Below are positions 1 through 13,700 of a stretch of 64,000 bases of DNA, piece after piece. The notes beneath the pieces are model-generated. The model was not told where the DNA came from. It saw only the letters and a program-made list of their open reading frames with translations, and ran no database searches. The position numbers and the translations under genes are program-made. How positions within the stretch are numbered: the first letter of the stretch is position 1; each line of letters starts with the position of its first letter. This DNA is from Certhia americana (Eukaryota > Chordata > Aves > Passeriformes > Certhiidae), in contig CM031858.1 of assembly GCA_018697195.1 (NCBI GenBank), positions 92,041,120 to 92,105,119 on the forward strand, given 5' to 3'.

Positions 1-1399
1 ATTAATTTGGTACCATTTGGGTATAAGAATGGCAGGCTCAAAAATGGATCTGCAGAACAAAATCCTTAGTAGCATGGAGTTAAATAGCTCATCCAGACAA
101 TACTGTGCTAGTGGCTCATATTTGATCATTTTTCTGTTTTGCAGAAATGTGGGAGGTCTTATCCTTTCTCATATTTATGTACCTAGTATCTTGCCTCATA
201 ACAGATAACCCAGAAAAACAACAGGTGGCGGTGCATTGTGTTGAAATGTGAAGTGAAGCTTGCAATGGGTCTCTGAAAATGTGCTTCTAAGGCTGTCTTT
301 GAACACTATGTAATATTTTCCTCGAAAATCTTAGTACAGAAAAGGTGTGACACTAATAAAATATGCTCAAAATTAGAAGCTGTCAGTTCATAGAAAGAAA
401 TATAGTCAAGAAACCAAATTACTTTTACAGCTGGAATATTGTTAATTTTAGTGTACATGGTGCTAATTCCTGTGCTTCTAGCTCTGATCTGAAACCATAA
501 ATGGATGTCCTGGACACAACAGGGTCTGGACAAAAAGGGCTGCCTTCTAGAACTCATGGGAAGAGAAGAAACCTAAATTTATATTAAAGTGTAGCCTGAA
601 AATTTAATGGGGGAAAAAAATGGTGTGAATTGACTGACTTCCTTTGACAGCAGAACACTGGCCTCAGCAGGCCAGTGACACAGGGCCTTTGTTGGAGTCT
701 CGTGACAGAAACCTTATAAATATTTTTACAGCTGGGATAGGTAATTGCTTTTGCTGAGAAAACAGAGAATAAAATAAACCAAATGATTGTGTCAGAGAGT
801 GTCACGAGAGCCCTTTGTTTGCATTGTCGAGCTCAGTACTCCAGTTCAAAGTGCAGAGCTGGCCCCATGCTGTGTGACAGCCACTCATGGGAGAAGCTAT
901 CAGCCAGCTAAAGAAAAACTGTGTTTCTAGAGACATGTTTGCAAGGAATGAGGAGAAAGAAAACGTTTTAAAAATTATAAAAAAGCAGATGTTGGGCTGC
1001 TTCTGTGTTCCTAACATGAAATAATTTTCATATATCACAGGACTTTGTTCATACCAGATTACAAGCTGGACTCAACACCATTGGATCTGGTTAACAATAA
1101 CAATATTCCAGACCTGTTCGTTTGGGATGATCCTCATGGGGGGACAGGCTGTCCTCTTCTCAGAGCTGCCATTGATTTTTCTCCACCTATCAGCACTGAG
1201 TGGTGGAAACTGCTGATCTAGGTTTACATTTGCAATGGATGCAGCTGTTCAGGGCTTCCCGTGGGGTTGCCCTGCAAGCCAGCAGAGGAGCGCAGTTACA
1301 ACATGAGCCTCCTGTGTCGTGCCTCTTCTCCACGGTCCTAGAGGCTGCTCGGAATTGTCACTAGGAGCTGTGGCTGGCTGCTCAGCGTGCATGCATATC

Positions 1400-1475
1400 T
1401 TAGAGTAGAATCAGAATCACTAAGATTGGAAAATTCCTCTTGAGATCATCAAATCCAGCTGTTCAGCAAAACCCT
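1400..1475 (-). mobile_element. CR1 LINE 3'-end fragment
   Basis: The plus strand reads 'agaatcagaatcactaagat' then 'tggaaaattcctcttgagat' and 'catcaaatccagctgttcag', the reverse complement of the CR1 3' terminus. It is short and diverged. Confidence 0.7.
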
Positions 1476-3227
1476 TAATTCCTGAGGCATAAATTCAGGA
1501 ATGGACATGACTGGGGACATGCATCTGGGATTCATGTTCTCAGCACTACTGAAGATAGCAGAACCATGCAATTATTCCCCTAGAGCAGGAAAAAAGTTGA
1601 TCAAAACATCACAGGAAAGGAGATGAGGAATATATGAAGTCACAAATAGGAAGTTTAGGATCTGGGACAGGACTCATCTTGCCAGACATTAATTAGACAT
1701 CAGTAACACCAATGTTTGTAAATTTGGCCTGTATATTCCTTTCAAGTAAGCGGAGAGAAGCGTGTGGAACCTGATTCTCCCAACTTGTTGTAGACATATA
1801 CTTCTGGATTCAGTTCCTACTTTATAACTATCTGCTCTCCCCATGTAGTTAAAACATTGTCCAGAAATTAATTCATGTGGAGACACATTTGCTTGGGCAG
1901 CCAAGTTCAGCAGTTCCTGATAACTGGCTTTCACTTGTACTTGAGAACATTTCCCTTGTCTAGCTGACTTGTAGGAGCAGTGACTGTGTTATGAATGAAT
2001 CAATCAAAACATTACCAAACATGAGGTTTTTGTCTTATCACACCATGTGATGTTTTTTCCCCTTCACTTACAAGGGGCTTCCAGAAAACTTGGAAATGAG
2101 AAATTTCGCCAGTTTGATTGCAAGCCTGAAAACTGACCTGCAGAGTTATTTCCTGGTCTAGTTCCATAAAGCAATAGCAGAGCAGAGAAAGTGTGAAGCT
2201 TTTGTTTTCCCCTGAAGCTGCAGTCGTCCTTTCTATGCAGCATGTGGCAGCCCAGAGCCAAGGGCTTCTCCATTGATGTGGTGTAACTGGGAACTGGTTG
2301 AACATTGACTGCTGCAAACCACAGACAACGATAATGGGAGAATGACATGAGCTCCCTTGTAGTCATTGTATGCTGGTGGTTTAATTAATTAATTTCTGTC
2401 AGAATTTAAATAAAAGGAATGTGTATTAGGCTTCACAAAAGAGGAACAAGGGGAGTTGACTGTTCTGACCAGGCTGGGTTTTCCATTGTGTAAAAACATT
2501 CATAAATACAGCAACAGCACTTAGCCATAGAGTCTAATATGCTGAAGTGTTTACCTGATAAAATTTCTTAGGTGGCCTTTTAAAATAATCCTGTTTCTCT
2601 CTCATCTGAGCATTTTTGGCCTGCTGTCAGAGAATGTGAAATGACATATTTGCAGAAGAAATGAGGAGATCACTTGAGATCTGTAAAGCCTCACTCTTAA
2701 CTGTTAGAATATGAGTAAAAGTACTGAATGATTTGTAATTGGTTATTCATCAGTGGTTTCATGTTGATTTAGAGCGCAATTTCAAGGAGATGTTTTACTG
2801 ATTTAACTTGGCTACCAGTCTGAATAACAAATCATTCATCCAACATGCAAATTTCTAAGATTTGTTTAAAACACTGTGGCAATGCAGTTTCCTGCCCGTA
2901 ATCTGCCCATCATTTGCATCGCCAGTTGTCATAGACACAGCAGCAGTGCCAGAGCAGGCGCTGGGTGGCCTTTGACCATTTTGCTGCTTCGTGCTCTGCT
3001 TCAGAATTGTCAGGTGATCAGCAGTCAGTCCCATCTGTGCTTATGTTAATCATCACCTGCACTTTCCATGTCATACACCCCAAGGCTGAAAGATCTTTTG
3101 CTGTGACCTTTTCCTTGTGCAACACAATGACTCCAAGTTATGGAGTTCCGTCAGTCTCTCTTCCCTACTCATTCTGTGAGCAGTTTCTTTAGGGCCACTT
3201 TGAGTCTTGATTTTATACATAAAACAC

Positions 3228-3230
<3 letters not shown>

Positions 3231-3263
<33 letters not shown>

Positions 3264-3289
3264 TATGTATGTATGTATGTATGTATGTT
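3231..3289. repeat. Microsatellite, (TA)n followed by (TGTA)n
   Basis: About 26 bases of alternating TA are followed by TTTATG and roughly five TGTA units. This is a compound simple repeat of the kind that varies in length between individuals. Confidence 0.95.
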
Positions 3290-5744
3290 ATTTTAGGTAT
3301 ATAAAAATGAATTATTTATTTGGCCATTCTGATTTTCTGAGGGTTTTTTTATTTTAAAAAGCTTTGTTCTGTTAAAATGTTGATTGAAATTAGGTAATAG
3401 TTGAGAGCTGATAATTGTTGCCTTTATTAAAGCTGTTTGGAGTTACGTTTTCAAGCTATTTGGAAAGAGAACACAAAACCAGTTTATAGCATTTCTAGCA
3501 AAAGTTTACGTGTAATACAGTGTATTACCTTTTTTTCCTCTCTGCCGATTTTGGAAGCCCAGTCTGAGCTTTGAAATACAAAGCTTTGAATACATATACT
3601 AAAAAACAAGAAAGGACAAGGGATGTAAAGCTCTTGAATTTGCTACATTCATTAAAATGCTCATATTCCATTATTTTTCTTTTCAAATGACATAATAGAA
3701 TTATTACTGAAATTTTCATTAAAAATGTTCATGTACTTAAATAAAGCCTAAGTATTGTTTTACAGTGACATTATGTCACTGCGTCACTTAGCAAATCAAG
3801 TGAGCTCTAAATGAAAAACACATAGTTTCTTAAGGAAAAGTACTGCTGCTATTAATTATTGATCCCATTTGTGCCCCAAAAGAGTGGAAATTTGACTAAT
3901 AAGTTTGCAAGGGAATTTTCAACAACCCTTTTTTTTCTTTTCCCAGCCTCACAATCCTTGCTGAAGCCATGACATTCTTCCCACAGCCCCCTTTGGCTCC
4001 CTAGTGCAGCAATAAGTGAAGGCTGCTTTTAGAGCCAACCTGATCTTTGCTAGGACACCATGGCTGCAAAATATCTGAGACATTGCTAAACAATTTGCTC
4101 TGCCATTTCCCCCTCTCTCTTCCCAGAGGAGAGGAAAGCCTAACTGTGCAGACAGGGTTATCAAACAGGCACATTCTGAAATGGCCTCTTTTCCCCTGTG
4201 CATTTAAATTACCTGAGCATTGCCACCTTGAGCGTCTCATAGGGTTGATCAGAGGCATTGCCACATTTAAGATTATTTACCTACAGGTTTTAAGTTTCAG
4301 AGAGGTGGAAAAGTCAGCACGTTTCTCTTTATGTGATTGAGGAGCAGGTGCATTAGCCTGCCCTCATTAATGCTTTGCTATAGCCTATGGGAAAAAATGC
4401 TACTGCTTTGATCCCTTCCTTGTGGTTAGAAGATGCCTGCAGTGCCTGCAGACTGGTCACTGTTCCCTCCCATGGGTGCTGAGCAGCCAGAATTTTGGCA
4501 GCTGATGGACAGTTTGAAAGGCAAATGGAGGGTTTGAAAGACACAGTCCATGTCCTCTTGAAAATTTTCTAATTGTGAATGAAATTAAAGGGAGAGCAGA
4601 GGGTGAAAATGCCAGTGATGGAGTCAGTCTTTGTTAGGTTTCAGAATTCTCTGCCTCTGGAGCCATCTGTTCAAATCAATGCCATGCTGGCCTTCTTCAT
4701 CAAAGCCCAGGGTTACTTATATGTTTACTTTGTATTCAGCCAGGCCCTTAAGAACTCAAAATTCTACAGCTAGGCATATTTGAGAGGTTCAATACTCAAA
4801 AAATAGGAAAAAATAAAGTTCAGGTTTAAGATGCTTTCTAGCAAACTTACCATGCCGGGAACTCCACCAGCCACTCCTGAATGGTGCAATTGTTCTGTTA
4901 TGGTGTTATACCTTTAAGTTTTGTCTGTTAAAGATTTTTCCTTAAGCAGTGGATCTAACTACCCTGCAACTACAACTGAAAAGGTCTCCAGGATTTTCCT
5001 TTACCATTCAACCAATGCTTTCAGTCCTTCCTTTGCTACCACAAAGACTGAAGTCTTTCTCCTTTCAGGCTTCATGTCCTTCCAGGCACATGCACTTCTC
5101 CAAAACATTTCCAGTTTCAACAGACCATCTAATCTGACTCCTTTCTCCCCTCTCTCCTCCTTCACTCATTCACAACACACAACCCATCTTCTCAGTACCC
5201 TTTTCCCATCATGTCAGAGCCCAGGACATTCCTCTGGATGCCCTGGACAGAAAAGAGTGATAGTTAATTTGTCACAGGGTGAAAAGTAAAATTTTGGGGG
5301 TTTAGAATGGGGGTTTAAGAGGCAAGATGGATGGGTCTGGGTGTATCCTGTCCTTCTTCTTCTTCTTGTCCTCCATCTTCTGCTGTGATGGTGACACTTT
5401 CTAATTGGTTTAGAGCAGAGACAGACTGTCTAACATAGGTGATAGGATTGGAAAGTTATTGTAAATACTGTACACGTAGTTTTTAGTATAAAAGTAAATA
5501 CCACCCTGAGGGCAGTGGATTGTGCCTTGGACTGACTTGCTGAGAGGATCTCTGCTAGTCAGGGAAAGAATGTAATAGATAACAAAAAATAAACATCCTT
5601 GGAAAACAGAAGAGATGACTCTTGACTTTTTCTTAGACCACGGGGCTGGGAGAAAAGGACTTGAAATCACAGGAGTCATCAAAACCATTAAAAAACCTGG
5701 GACCCTCACAACATTCAGATCTACAAGCAAGGTACCTGACATGC

Positions 5745-5813
5745 ATGACATGGCTTGATTGGGACAGATGACATGGCTTGATTGGGACAGATGACATGGC
5801 TTGATTGGGACAG
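5745..5813. repeat. Minisatellite, three identical 23-base units
   Basis: Units at 5745-5767, 5768-5790 and 5791-5813 are identical; each opens with ATGACATGG and closes with TTGATTGGGACAG. A partial start of a fourth (ATG) follows. The perfect identity points to recent expansion. There are no spacers, so it is not a CRISPR array. Confidence 0.95.
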
Positions 5814-8800
5814 ATGTCAGCTAGGGGGGGGACAGACAGAACGACTCAAATCACAGCCAGCTCCACAGAAGAGCACTTACTTCTTTGTAGCAGAACCCAG
5901 CTCCATTCTCAAATCAGTGGAAAATGCCCAAATGTTTCTGTTTTAGTGGAGGGGCCATGTAAGGGTGAGAAGGTGGTAGATGCACAATATGAGCATATGC
6001 TTTACACTTCTTGTACAAATCAAAGACAACTTACAAATCAACAACTTACATGACAGATTTACCAACTCATTTTCTTGGAAGAGAAGGAAAAAATATTGTC
6101 CTGTTTGAAAGGTCCAAGTCTGTTTCCAGTGTGTTGAGTAGTGGATTACTTTTCAGGAGACTGTGGCAAATGAGTGATTATGGCCAACAAACACACCAGG
6201 ACCAGTGTGAGAACCATCTGCAGGTGCTCCTTCTAGGAAGAGTGATAAAAGGGAAGGGGAATGCTGAGCTTCCATGGATTTGTTTTGTGCGTGTCTTTGG
6301 TGTTTGCCAGTAGATGAGGCAAGCAGAGTACATGTCCTGTGTATTAACTGATAAACAACCCCCAGGATTGCATGCTTCTTTCCTCAAGAAATCATGTTTA
6401 AAATGTAAATGACTGCTTGGTATAATATTTTACTGTGAAATAATCTCCTGTCCTCATTTGAGGTCCTCCCTTACCTCCCATGAGTAGTGGTGGTGGTTAT
6501 AAGTTCTTCCTAGAAAATGCTTAAGCAGATTTTTAACAAAAAGCTTGAAAGCAGCAGCATCAATGGCTCAACTCCCTTCTCATCCTTCCCAAAGACTGAA
6601 CTGCCCAGTCCTGCTATTCCCAGTCTCACCTGCTTTAGAGACAGAGAAAGCTCTCACCCAATTCTGGGCTTTGTTTTGTGCTGCTGAAATCATTAGGTGT
6701 TTGGTCTTTTGGTTTTAGTGGGCTCATAAAGGAGCTGGTAGCTATATGATTTGACTCTGTTCCCCACCTGGTACTAAAGCTACTTGTTCCTGCCTTAGGA
6801 AGGATGAGCTCCTCTCTTCTCTCTGCCCCACAGATATCTAGTAATAAGAAGAAATAAGTTAGGAGCAGGAGAGAGAGAAAAGAAGCAGATGAAAAAACTC
6901 ATCTGCTGAGCCTAAATCACTGAATTTTGATACTGAAACCTTCCTAACATGCTAGACAGGCTCACTAATACTTTCCACTTCGGTAACATCCAGAAATCTT
7001 GAGAGGAGGTAGAAACTTACACTAATGTTTTGCCTTGCTACATTTGATTCTGCAAGATCTGTGCAGAGACCAAGGAAAAGAAGACTTGGCATAGTTCATG
7101 CTGAGAGTCTGTAGGAGAATAAAAATATTTCTCAGGATCTGCAGCTCTAGTTTCTCTGTCTTGTCTACAAGAACTTCATCTCACATGTTCTTGTTCATAA
7201 CTTTTGATTCTACCATGTGTGTAGGAAAGCTAAAGTGCTCTCTTCTGTAGCTAACAGGCTAGAAGTAAATACAATAAAAATCTGGATACTGATGAAAAAT
7301 ACAGACGAATTCTTCTTCCAAAGGAAGACAACTTATATACTGCAGAGAAAATAGTGTCTCTGCCTTCCCTCCTTTTTAAAAGTAATTTTCCTATGGAAGG
7401 CATATTCCTCTCCCCATATTGTATTCATCTCTGTATGTACTGAAATTTCAGAATATTCATTCTGGAAATATTTTTGTTACTATTTCAGCTGAAGGAGTGG
7501 GGTATAATTTAAAAACTTTGAGGAATTACTATCCAGCTGTGTTTTAGTTAATTTTCAGAAAAAAAAGGAGATTATGTTTATATGTAGAAGTCTTTATATA
7601 ATTAATGTTAATTTGCACATGTAAATGAAGATTATTAGCAAAGCATTGTAGTTTTGTTCCTGCTGATTTTGACAGATGAGTTGAACAACATTCTGCTGTA
7701 ATCAATGTAACATAATTTGTCCCTATTTTTTCTAAGCATTAACAACTGTTTTACTAGAGGGTTTCTATTGAAGCCAGGGCATGATGAGAGACTCGTAAGT
7801 GGGCTTTATCTGTCAAATAGCTCAATGTATGTCATGTATTGCTAGCACTCAGTAAAATAACATGACTCACTACTAATGAGTCACTGTGAAAAATGACAGA
7901 CATCTTTTTTGGCTGGAAAGAAGTTCACAGCAAAATACTCTGTTAGCCTTACTTGCTAACTTACTTGCATGGGTTCAATATCTCTCCTATTGTCTAAATT
8001 AAGATGACAATACTAAGGGTAGAGTCCTGACACTGCCATGCCCCAGAAATCAGCTGAAGTAGTTAGTACTAATGGGAGACAGCTTAGAAAAGTGTCATAC
8101 AGCTGTTGTACCTGTTTGCACCCCAAAGGGCTGCTCCTCCTGGGAAAAGAGCACAGGTAAAAAGCTGGTAGGGAAGAAGGGGGTGGCACTATTCGTCTCA
8201 TACCCCTCCTACAAGTTCCAGTTTTTCTACCCTGCATACACTGCACTTCTAGATAGAACTCACTGAGCCACGAATTTGTCCTGTCCATGCAGATCAGGGA
8301 AACAGCTTTCATAGGAGATTCTCCCTGTTCAGATAAATCCTTCTTTGCCTAAACTTTTTTTCCCTTGTTTTTCTCTCAGATGTCCTTAACCACTAGCTCA
8401 TTCTTGGTAAATTTTGTTTACTGTGGACAGTTTTTGGAAGTCTTCCATGTTTTTAACCTTTGAGCCTCTTGTAATTTTTCTTTGGAGAGGCTGCTTAAAT
8501 TCCTAGGTCTAAGATATCTAGGATAGTCACCATTTCCAAGTATGCTGCTGATACACATTAGATGTATCATATAAATATATAATTCTGCATGCTCAAAACA
8601 GGCCACCAAACTTGCCACAGGAGACAGAGGTGCCTTCTCAGGAATATCATACTTTTCCAGATGTAACAAATCAAGTTCACCTCAGCGATGGTGCAGGCAC
8701 TGAATGAATTGTGTGTTACTGGGTTTACCAAATGCCATCTCCCTGATTTGTCCCCTTGTACAGCCAACATATGTAAGTTAGTATGTGGGAGTTCATTCCC

Positions 8801-9356
8801 TTCTGGACAGCAACAGCAGTGTTTGCTAAGTTACAAACAGTCAAAAATGCACAATTGTCTTTGTAGTAGTAGTGGACTATAGCAGTAGTAGTAGACTGAA
8901 ACTACTCATATCATTGAGGTAGTTGCTTGGACAGTGTACAGATGACACAAGCCTAAGAGCCTTTTTTGTCTACAGTGTCTGCTTTTATTGGTGAGGAATA
9001 ATGGATCTAGGTCCAATCCAGAGAAGCAGATAAGATCAAAAAAAAAAAAAAAGGCCTAGACAAGTCTTCTCTGAAAACCATTAGAGGCCAGGACTCATAG
9101 GACCATTGCATTAATTAATTTCAGATAGAACCACAGAAATTAAAGAAATTTTTAATCAGGCAAATAATACATTTTGAGGACTTGCTAAAAATTTCTTTTG
9201 CCATTTGTGTTATGCGTAGATTGAGTACAATGGTACAAGCCTACCTTACCTTACCTTTGTTGCAGTTGGCACTAATTAAACTCAAGACAATTTAAAAAAA
9301 AAAAATTAAAAAAAAAGCACACTTGCTAGAACATGACTCTCTGCTTTCATTCACAG

Positions 9357-10016
9357 GAGGAAACCGAGTGTCCTTCATCTCTCTCTGTTATCAAAGAGAT
9401 GACAGCGGGTGAAACTATAGAGGACGATTTCTTCCCACCTGATGATCTGTCTTCTGATGAAGAATATTATATAGAAGAAAGCAAAGCAACCAAGTTCAAG
9501 AAATCAGGCATGAGGCGCATTGATGACATCAAAAAGGCATTTTCAAGGGAAAATATCCAAAAGACAAGACAAAATTTTGGCAAGAAGGTAAACAGGCTTC
9601 AAACTAGGATAGTGACCCCTGAGAGGAGAGAGAGGATCAGGCAGTCAGGAGAGAGACTAAGACAATCTGGGATAAGGATCAAGAAAACCATTTCACAAGC
9701 TGCTCCAACAAAGGAGGCATTCAAGATCTATAAAAGAAATAAAGAACGAACAGGAGCCGAAGGTCAGGAGGGGATCCAGGAAGCCAGTGTACACATCACC
9801 TCTGAGCTCCCAGCATCAGAGCCTTTCACTGAAGAAATCTCTTACACAGAAGTGATCACTAAGGTAAAGAAAGACAAGAATAGTGCAACCAAAGGTGCTT
9901 CCCAGTCAACTGAAATAGGAGTGACTATCCCAGAAGTCGTCCTTAAGCAGGAAAGAAAAGAAGGAGGAGGAGGTGATGATGATGTCCCTTTGCTAGACTT
10001 GAAGCAATCAGTGTAA
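9357..10016 (+). CDS. CAVIN4: CAVIN4 (MURC) last coding exon, caveolae-associated protein 4
   Basis: Cavin-4 is the muscle member of the cavin family. It joins the caveolar coat on the cytoplasmic face of the plasma membrane in heart and skeletal muscle and is linked to Rho/ROCK signalling. This exon encodes 219 residues plus TAA and starts in phase 0 after a TTCACAG acceptor. Family marks in order are CPSSLSVIKE, the acidic patch DLSSDEEYYIEES, the basic helix RRIDDIKKAFSRENIQKTRQ, the run KKVNRLQTRIVTPERRER followed by the RQSGERLRQSG heptads, then AAPTKEAFK, and finally a diverged middle before the conserved tail LLDLKQSV. These match cavin-4 better than cavin-1, -2 or -3. The upstream ATG at 9333 lies on the intron side of the splice site and is not a start. 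The N-terminal trimer coiled coil is encoded upstream, outside the window. A GGA/GAT-rich run near 9961-9983 encodes Gly and Asp repeats. Confidence 0.93.
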   Translation, partial: EETECPSSLSVIKEMTAGETIEDDFFPPDDLSSDEEYYIEESKATKFKKSGMRRIDDIKKAFSRENIQKTRQNFGKKVNRLQTRIVTPERRERIRQSGERLRQSGIRIKKTISQAAPTKEAFKIYKRNKERTGAEGQEGIQEASVHITSELPASEPFTEEISYTEVITKVKKDKNSATKGASQSTEIGVTIPEVVLKQERKEGGGGDDDVPLLDLKQSV

Positions 10017-10720
10017 GGAGTCAGTGAGCACACACACCATACTGTCCTCACTGAGCAAGAGAGAACACAGTATGCACTCACTCGGCTTTAGAAAAATGTG
10101 TGAATTTGTGTTTTTTCACAAACCCTGTTGGTGTTGTTCTGCCATCCACACAGATGTCTGCAGTGTTGTCTTCCTGACAAAAGTCAAGCCATGCAAACTG
10201 AATGAAGGGGCTCCCCCTCTGTCCCGGCATGTGCCGATAGCCATTGTTAACCCAAACGGAACTCGCAATGTCAAAGGGAGATGGAATCTGCTGCATTTCC
10301 AAGATTGATTTAGCAGTCACATTACAGCCTAATCACTCTCATCCTTTCATGTACAACAGTATCAAATTTATTTCCATTATCTTATACCAACTCATCAGAA
10401 AACAATAACAAAGCTATTACTTCATATTAGCAAAAGGAAGAACAATGGAAAATGTCATTTAGCTGTACAAATATTATTACTTAAGGGCCCTCACAGAAAA
10501 AGCAGGAAGAGCATATTCCTGCTTTACCCATGGCATGAAAAAATGTGGCAGGGGTTATAGGGTTTTGAGTAAATTGTGTTTCTTCTTAGTGGAAAAGAGG
10601 AACTCCTGAAATGACTACAGGTTATTTCCAGACTTCTGGAATAGGAAGGTTCATTGTAAGTAAGCAATGTATTTTGTGCATTTATGGAGTAAGAATAAAA
10701 AAGAAGACACATTAAATATG
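10017..10720 (+). other. CAVIN4: CAVIN4 3' UTR, proximal part (end uncertain)
   Basis: This is the sequence directly downstream of the CAVIN4 TAA. A plus-strand AATAAA at 10694-10699 could be a polyadenylation signal about 680 bases past the stop. A second AATAAA at 13741-13746 is much further off and close to the opposing gene. Which signal is used cannot be told from sequence. The open frame at 10024-10308 shows no family motif and is treated as chance. Confidence 0.35.
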
Positions 10721-13700
10721 GAATAGCAGGAGGAAAAAGGAAGGAGGTTTCATATTCATGTTTTGGAAAGATGCGATTGTAAGAAAGGCAATGATATGAA
10801 GCAGTAAATGTGGAATAAGATGATTGCGTAGGTTCTGGACAAATGGACAGAAAAATTAGAATATTATAACTACAATTTCCTTGATATCTTTTAGAAAACT
10901 ATTATTCTTTACAGACATTCATAGGGTTTATGAGCATGACTGACCAGATAAGGGAATAGTTTTGTTTTCCATTCTCTGTGGTTTTTTCCCAAGCTTCACT
11001 GCAATTAAAATCTACTCTACAAAGTCACAGATGTACAGGGCCAATCCATAACCCAATTCTTTTTTCCCTATCATCATCATTATTGACCATTCACAGCCTC
11101 AGGGATTATGAGACAGACACCCTTTGGACTATGGAATGCTGTTTATTTGCAACTCTCAGGAGCCAGCGCCCTGACATCAGATATGTTTGTAAACATGACT
11201 GCTACACTGACATGGGGTGCAGGACTGTATTGCTCTCTTCATTCTTAAATGGAGTTGCCTTCAAAGCAATGTTATCTAAAGCAATGTTAGTCATTACTAT
11301 CTGTGTGAAACTTGTACAATAATGCCAAAAGCTGTATGATTGTATTTAATATCTCGGGTTCATTTTAACAGAAAAGCATAACTTGGTTATCTATATACAT
11401 TGTTTGAAAATTTCCAGCTAATTGTTAATCTATCATTCAAATATAATTAGTTTGATTTCAAGTATTCTGCCTGCCAGTTCTTTCATTTAGATTGGTGTAC
11501 ATCCCACTTGAAGTGAAACAGCTTTAGCAATAGTAACTAGGGAACAGTGGTTGAGGAAGGTCAATGTTTTACTATATCAGTGACATTTCAAATCAAATTC
11601 ATGTTGTCAGATTGGGAGCAGCGACTCCACAGAGTGGAAGGGCAGGATAGAGAAGGAGCCAGGGAAAGGACCACATTTCTGTCAATAGTAAATTGTTCAT
11701 TTCCACATATAATCACATGCAAAAAGGAAAGAGCGTTTTGCTTGTAGGATACACTGAAGGTTTTGTTTGGTGGTCTTTACTAGTGAAAAGAAGCCTTTTT
11801 GGAGAAAAGTCACTTTATGTTCTTTAGTTCTGCATAAAACTGTAAGTATTTTCAGTGAAATACTGTGTGATTTTTTCTGGTTTTTTGATAATATGGCCTG
11901 CATTCTGTTCTGCAAGATTTAGCATTTTCCTAAACTGATAAACAGGGTTTAGTTATAGAAATGAAAAAGTTGTTCAAATGAGCTATTTCTTTGCATTCTT
12001 ATACAGCAAAAGACTACGTGCTAGAACATCATTTCCTGTAGATTTTCTTCATATAGCATTTAATTTTCTCATTTTGCTTGACAAAGAAAAGAAGTGATGC
12101 CGTTTCCATGGAGCACATCATGTAGCACCAAATACAATCTCTATCAAATATATATTTTTTAATGTTTACTTCTAGCTTCAGTTGGTCAGAGGATGATTTG
12201 TTTCATAGCAAGCAGTGAATTCTTCAAGTGTGCAAAGTATTTTAATGTACATTTTTATTTTAAATTGCTATGACCTGACTTTTACATGTACCAAGAGATC
12301 AAAGTTAAACTACTCTGTATCTCCTCATAAAGGCAGGGGATGGGAAAACACTATGGTTTGCAACCTCAGTTTCTGTGGAACACACAGACCTTTGCTGCTT
12401 GAAGTCTCCCCCATCTTTTTAATAATTTCCAAGACTTATGATCATGAAGCTAAATCCTTCAGCCTTCTCAGAAACAAAATTCTCAATGAAATGGGTTGAT
12501 GTACAGATGTACTGCAGGGAGGTCTGGTATACATTTTTTGGACAGTTGGTTTCACTTGAAAAAATATAATCTTGCCAGCACCGTTGCTTCTAACTCAGTG
12601 GAAAAAAGGGACCCTGTCCCTGTCTGCTCTGTTTTCCAAGAAGAAAGCTGGCACTCTGTACTTCATGGTGGGTGGGAGTGTGAATATCAAGCTTCCTCAT
12701 GGAATGAGTCCCGCAGTTGCTAACTGCAGGGTAAAACTGGCTATGCAAAGGCTTGAACTACTTAGACACTTGCTATACAAAAATTGAAAGTGTTTACAAG
12801 GAGAAAAAAAATGTTAACAAAGTCCTGACTACAAGTCCTCCTTTCATAACATCCAACAACAATTTCTTTTGCTTTGAATTTGTGCTAGTGAAAGAAGCCA
12901 AACGTTTTCTAGCAATAGTCATCTGTCTTAAAAGAGAAGTATCAATCATCTTTCAGTTACAGGGTGGACAGCAGTGGTGGTTAATACAAAAAATACTTCA
13001 GCCATTTCAGGTGAATAACAGCCTGAATGTCACCTTTCTTTATTTAAACTAAACTGATGCAAAATTTTTAGAACAAAAAGCAGTTAAGAGGTTTAAGTTT
13101 GCAGGATTCATGCACTAATGCAAATGGAATGAGTACTAATAGAGCCAAAATGGTGTTCAGATGTGTTTACTCTGAGAAACCTTTAAAACATTTCTTCCTG
13201 GTAATAATGGGGGGTTTGCACACCTTCCTTATAAGTGGATATAGGTTTAAAAATGACTTGATAGATGCAAAAGGCATTTCTTGTGCAAAGATAAACACTT
13301 GTTTCTATGACTGTTTACATTAAAAAGTGACTGTTCAAGAAATGTCGCAGCCATTAGTGAAACCACCCAGCAAGTTTGGAAATGCAAAATCAAAGGAACT
13401 GTGTATTGAAATATATGCAGATAAACATAAAACTTTACCATGCATTTAATTATCTTGTCATTACAGCTTTAATAATGTTATAGATGATAAGATTTTAACT
13501 ACAAAGTTGAATTTAAAAGTAATTATATTACATTATATTATGAAAAATTCTTGTACTAAGAAGAATGATAACATCTACAAAAGAACCACCATAAGATGTC
13601 AGCGCAGTTGTCAGTACCATAAGCACTTTTTTATGTAGTGCTTCCATTATGAGCAAGTTATTTGATTATATTCTCACTTGCTTTATAAGAGTTGCCAAAT

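Larger units (their letters stand above)
1..9356 (+). other. CAVIN4: Presumed CAVIN4 intron 1 (3' part)
   Basis: This stretch precedes the acceptor of the CAVIN4 last exon. No reading frame in it resembles the coiled-coil first exon of a cavin, so that exon is inferred to lie upstream of the window. It holds a reverse-strand CR1 fragment (about 1400-1475), a TA/TGTA microsatellite (3231-3289), a three-copy 23-base minisatellite (5745-5813), a short AGT run near 8862-8892 and a poly-A run near 9040. No other gene is seen. Small open frames here are short and featureless. Confidence 0.6.

Noticed and set aside
2620..2960. Possible conserved non-coding element in CAVIN4 intron 1
   Set aside because: The sequence looks less simple than its surroundings, but without an alignment there is no evidence of conservation.
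4921..5289. 122-codon plus-strand open frame
   Set aside because: Ser/Thr/Phe-rich translation without domain or repeat structure, inside a presumed intron.
5745..5813. CRISPR-like direct repeats
   Set aside because: The units abut with no spacers and the genome is vertebrate.
9333..9356. ATG start for a 227-codon protein at the CAVIN4 exon
   Set aside because: The ATG lies upstream of a clear TTCACAG acceptor, and homology begins only at the GAG after it, so these codons are intronic.
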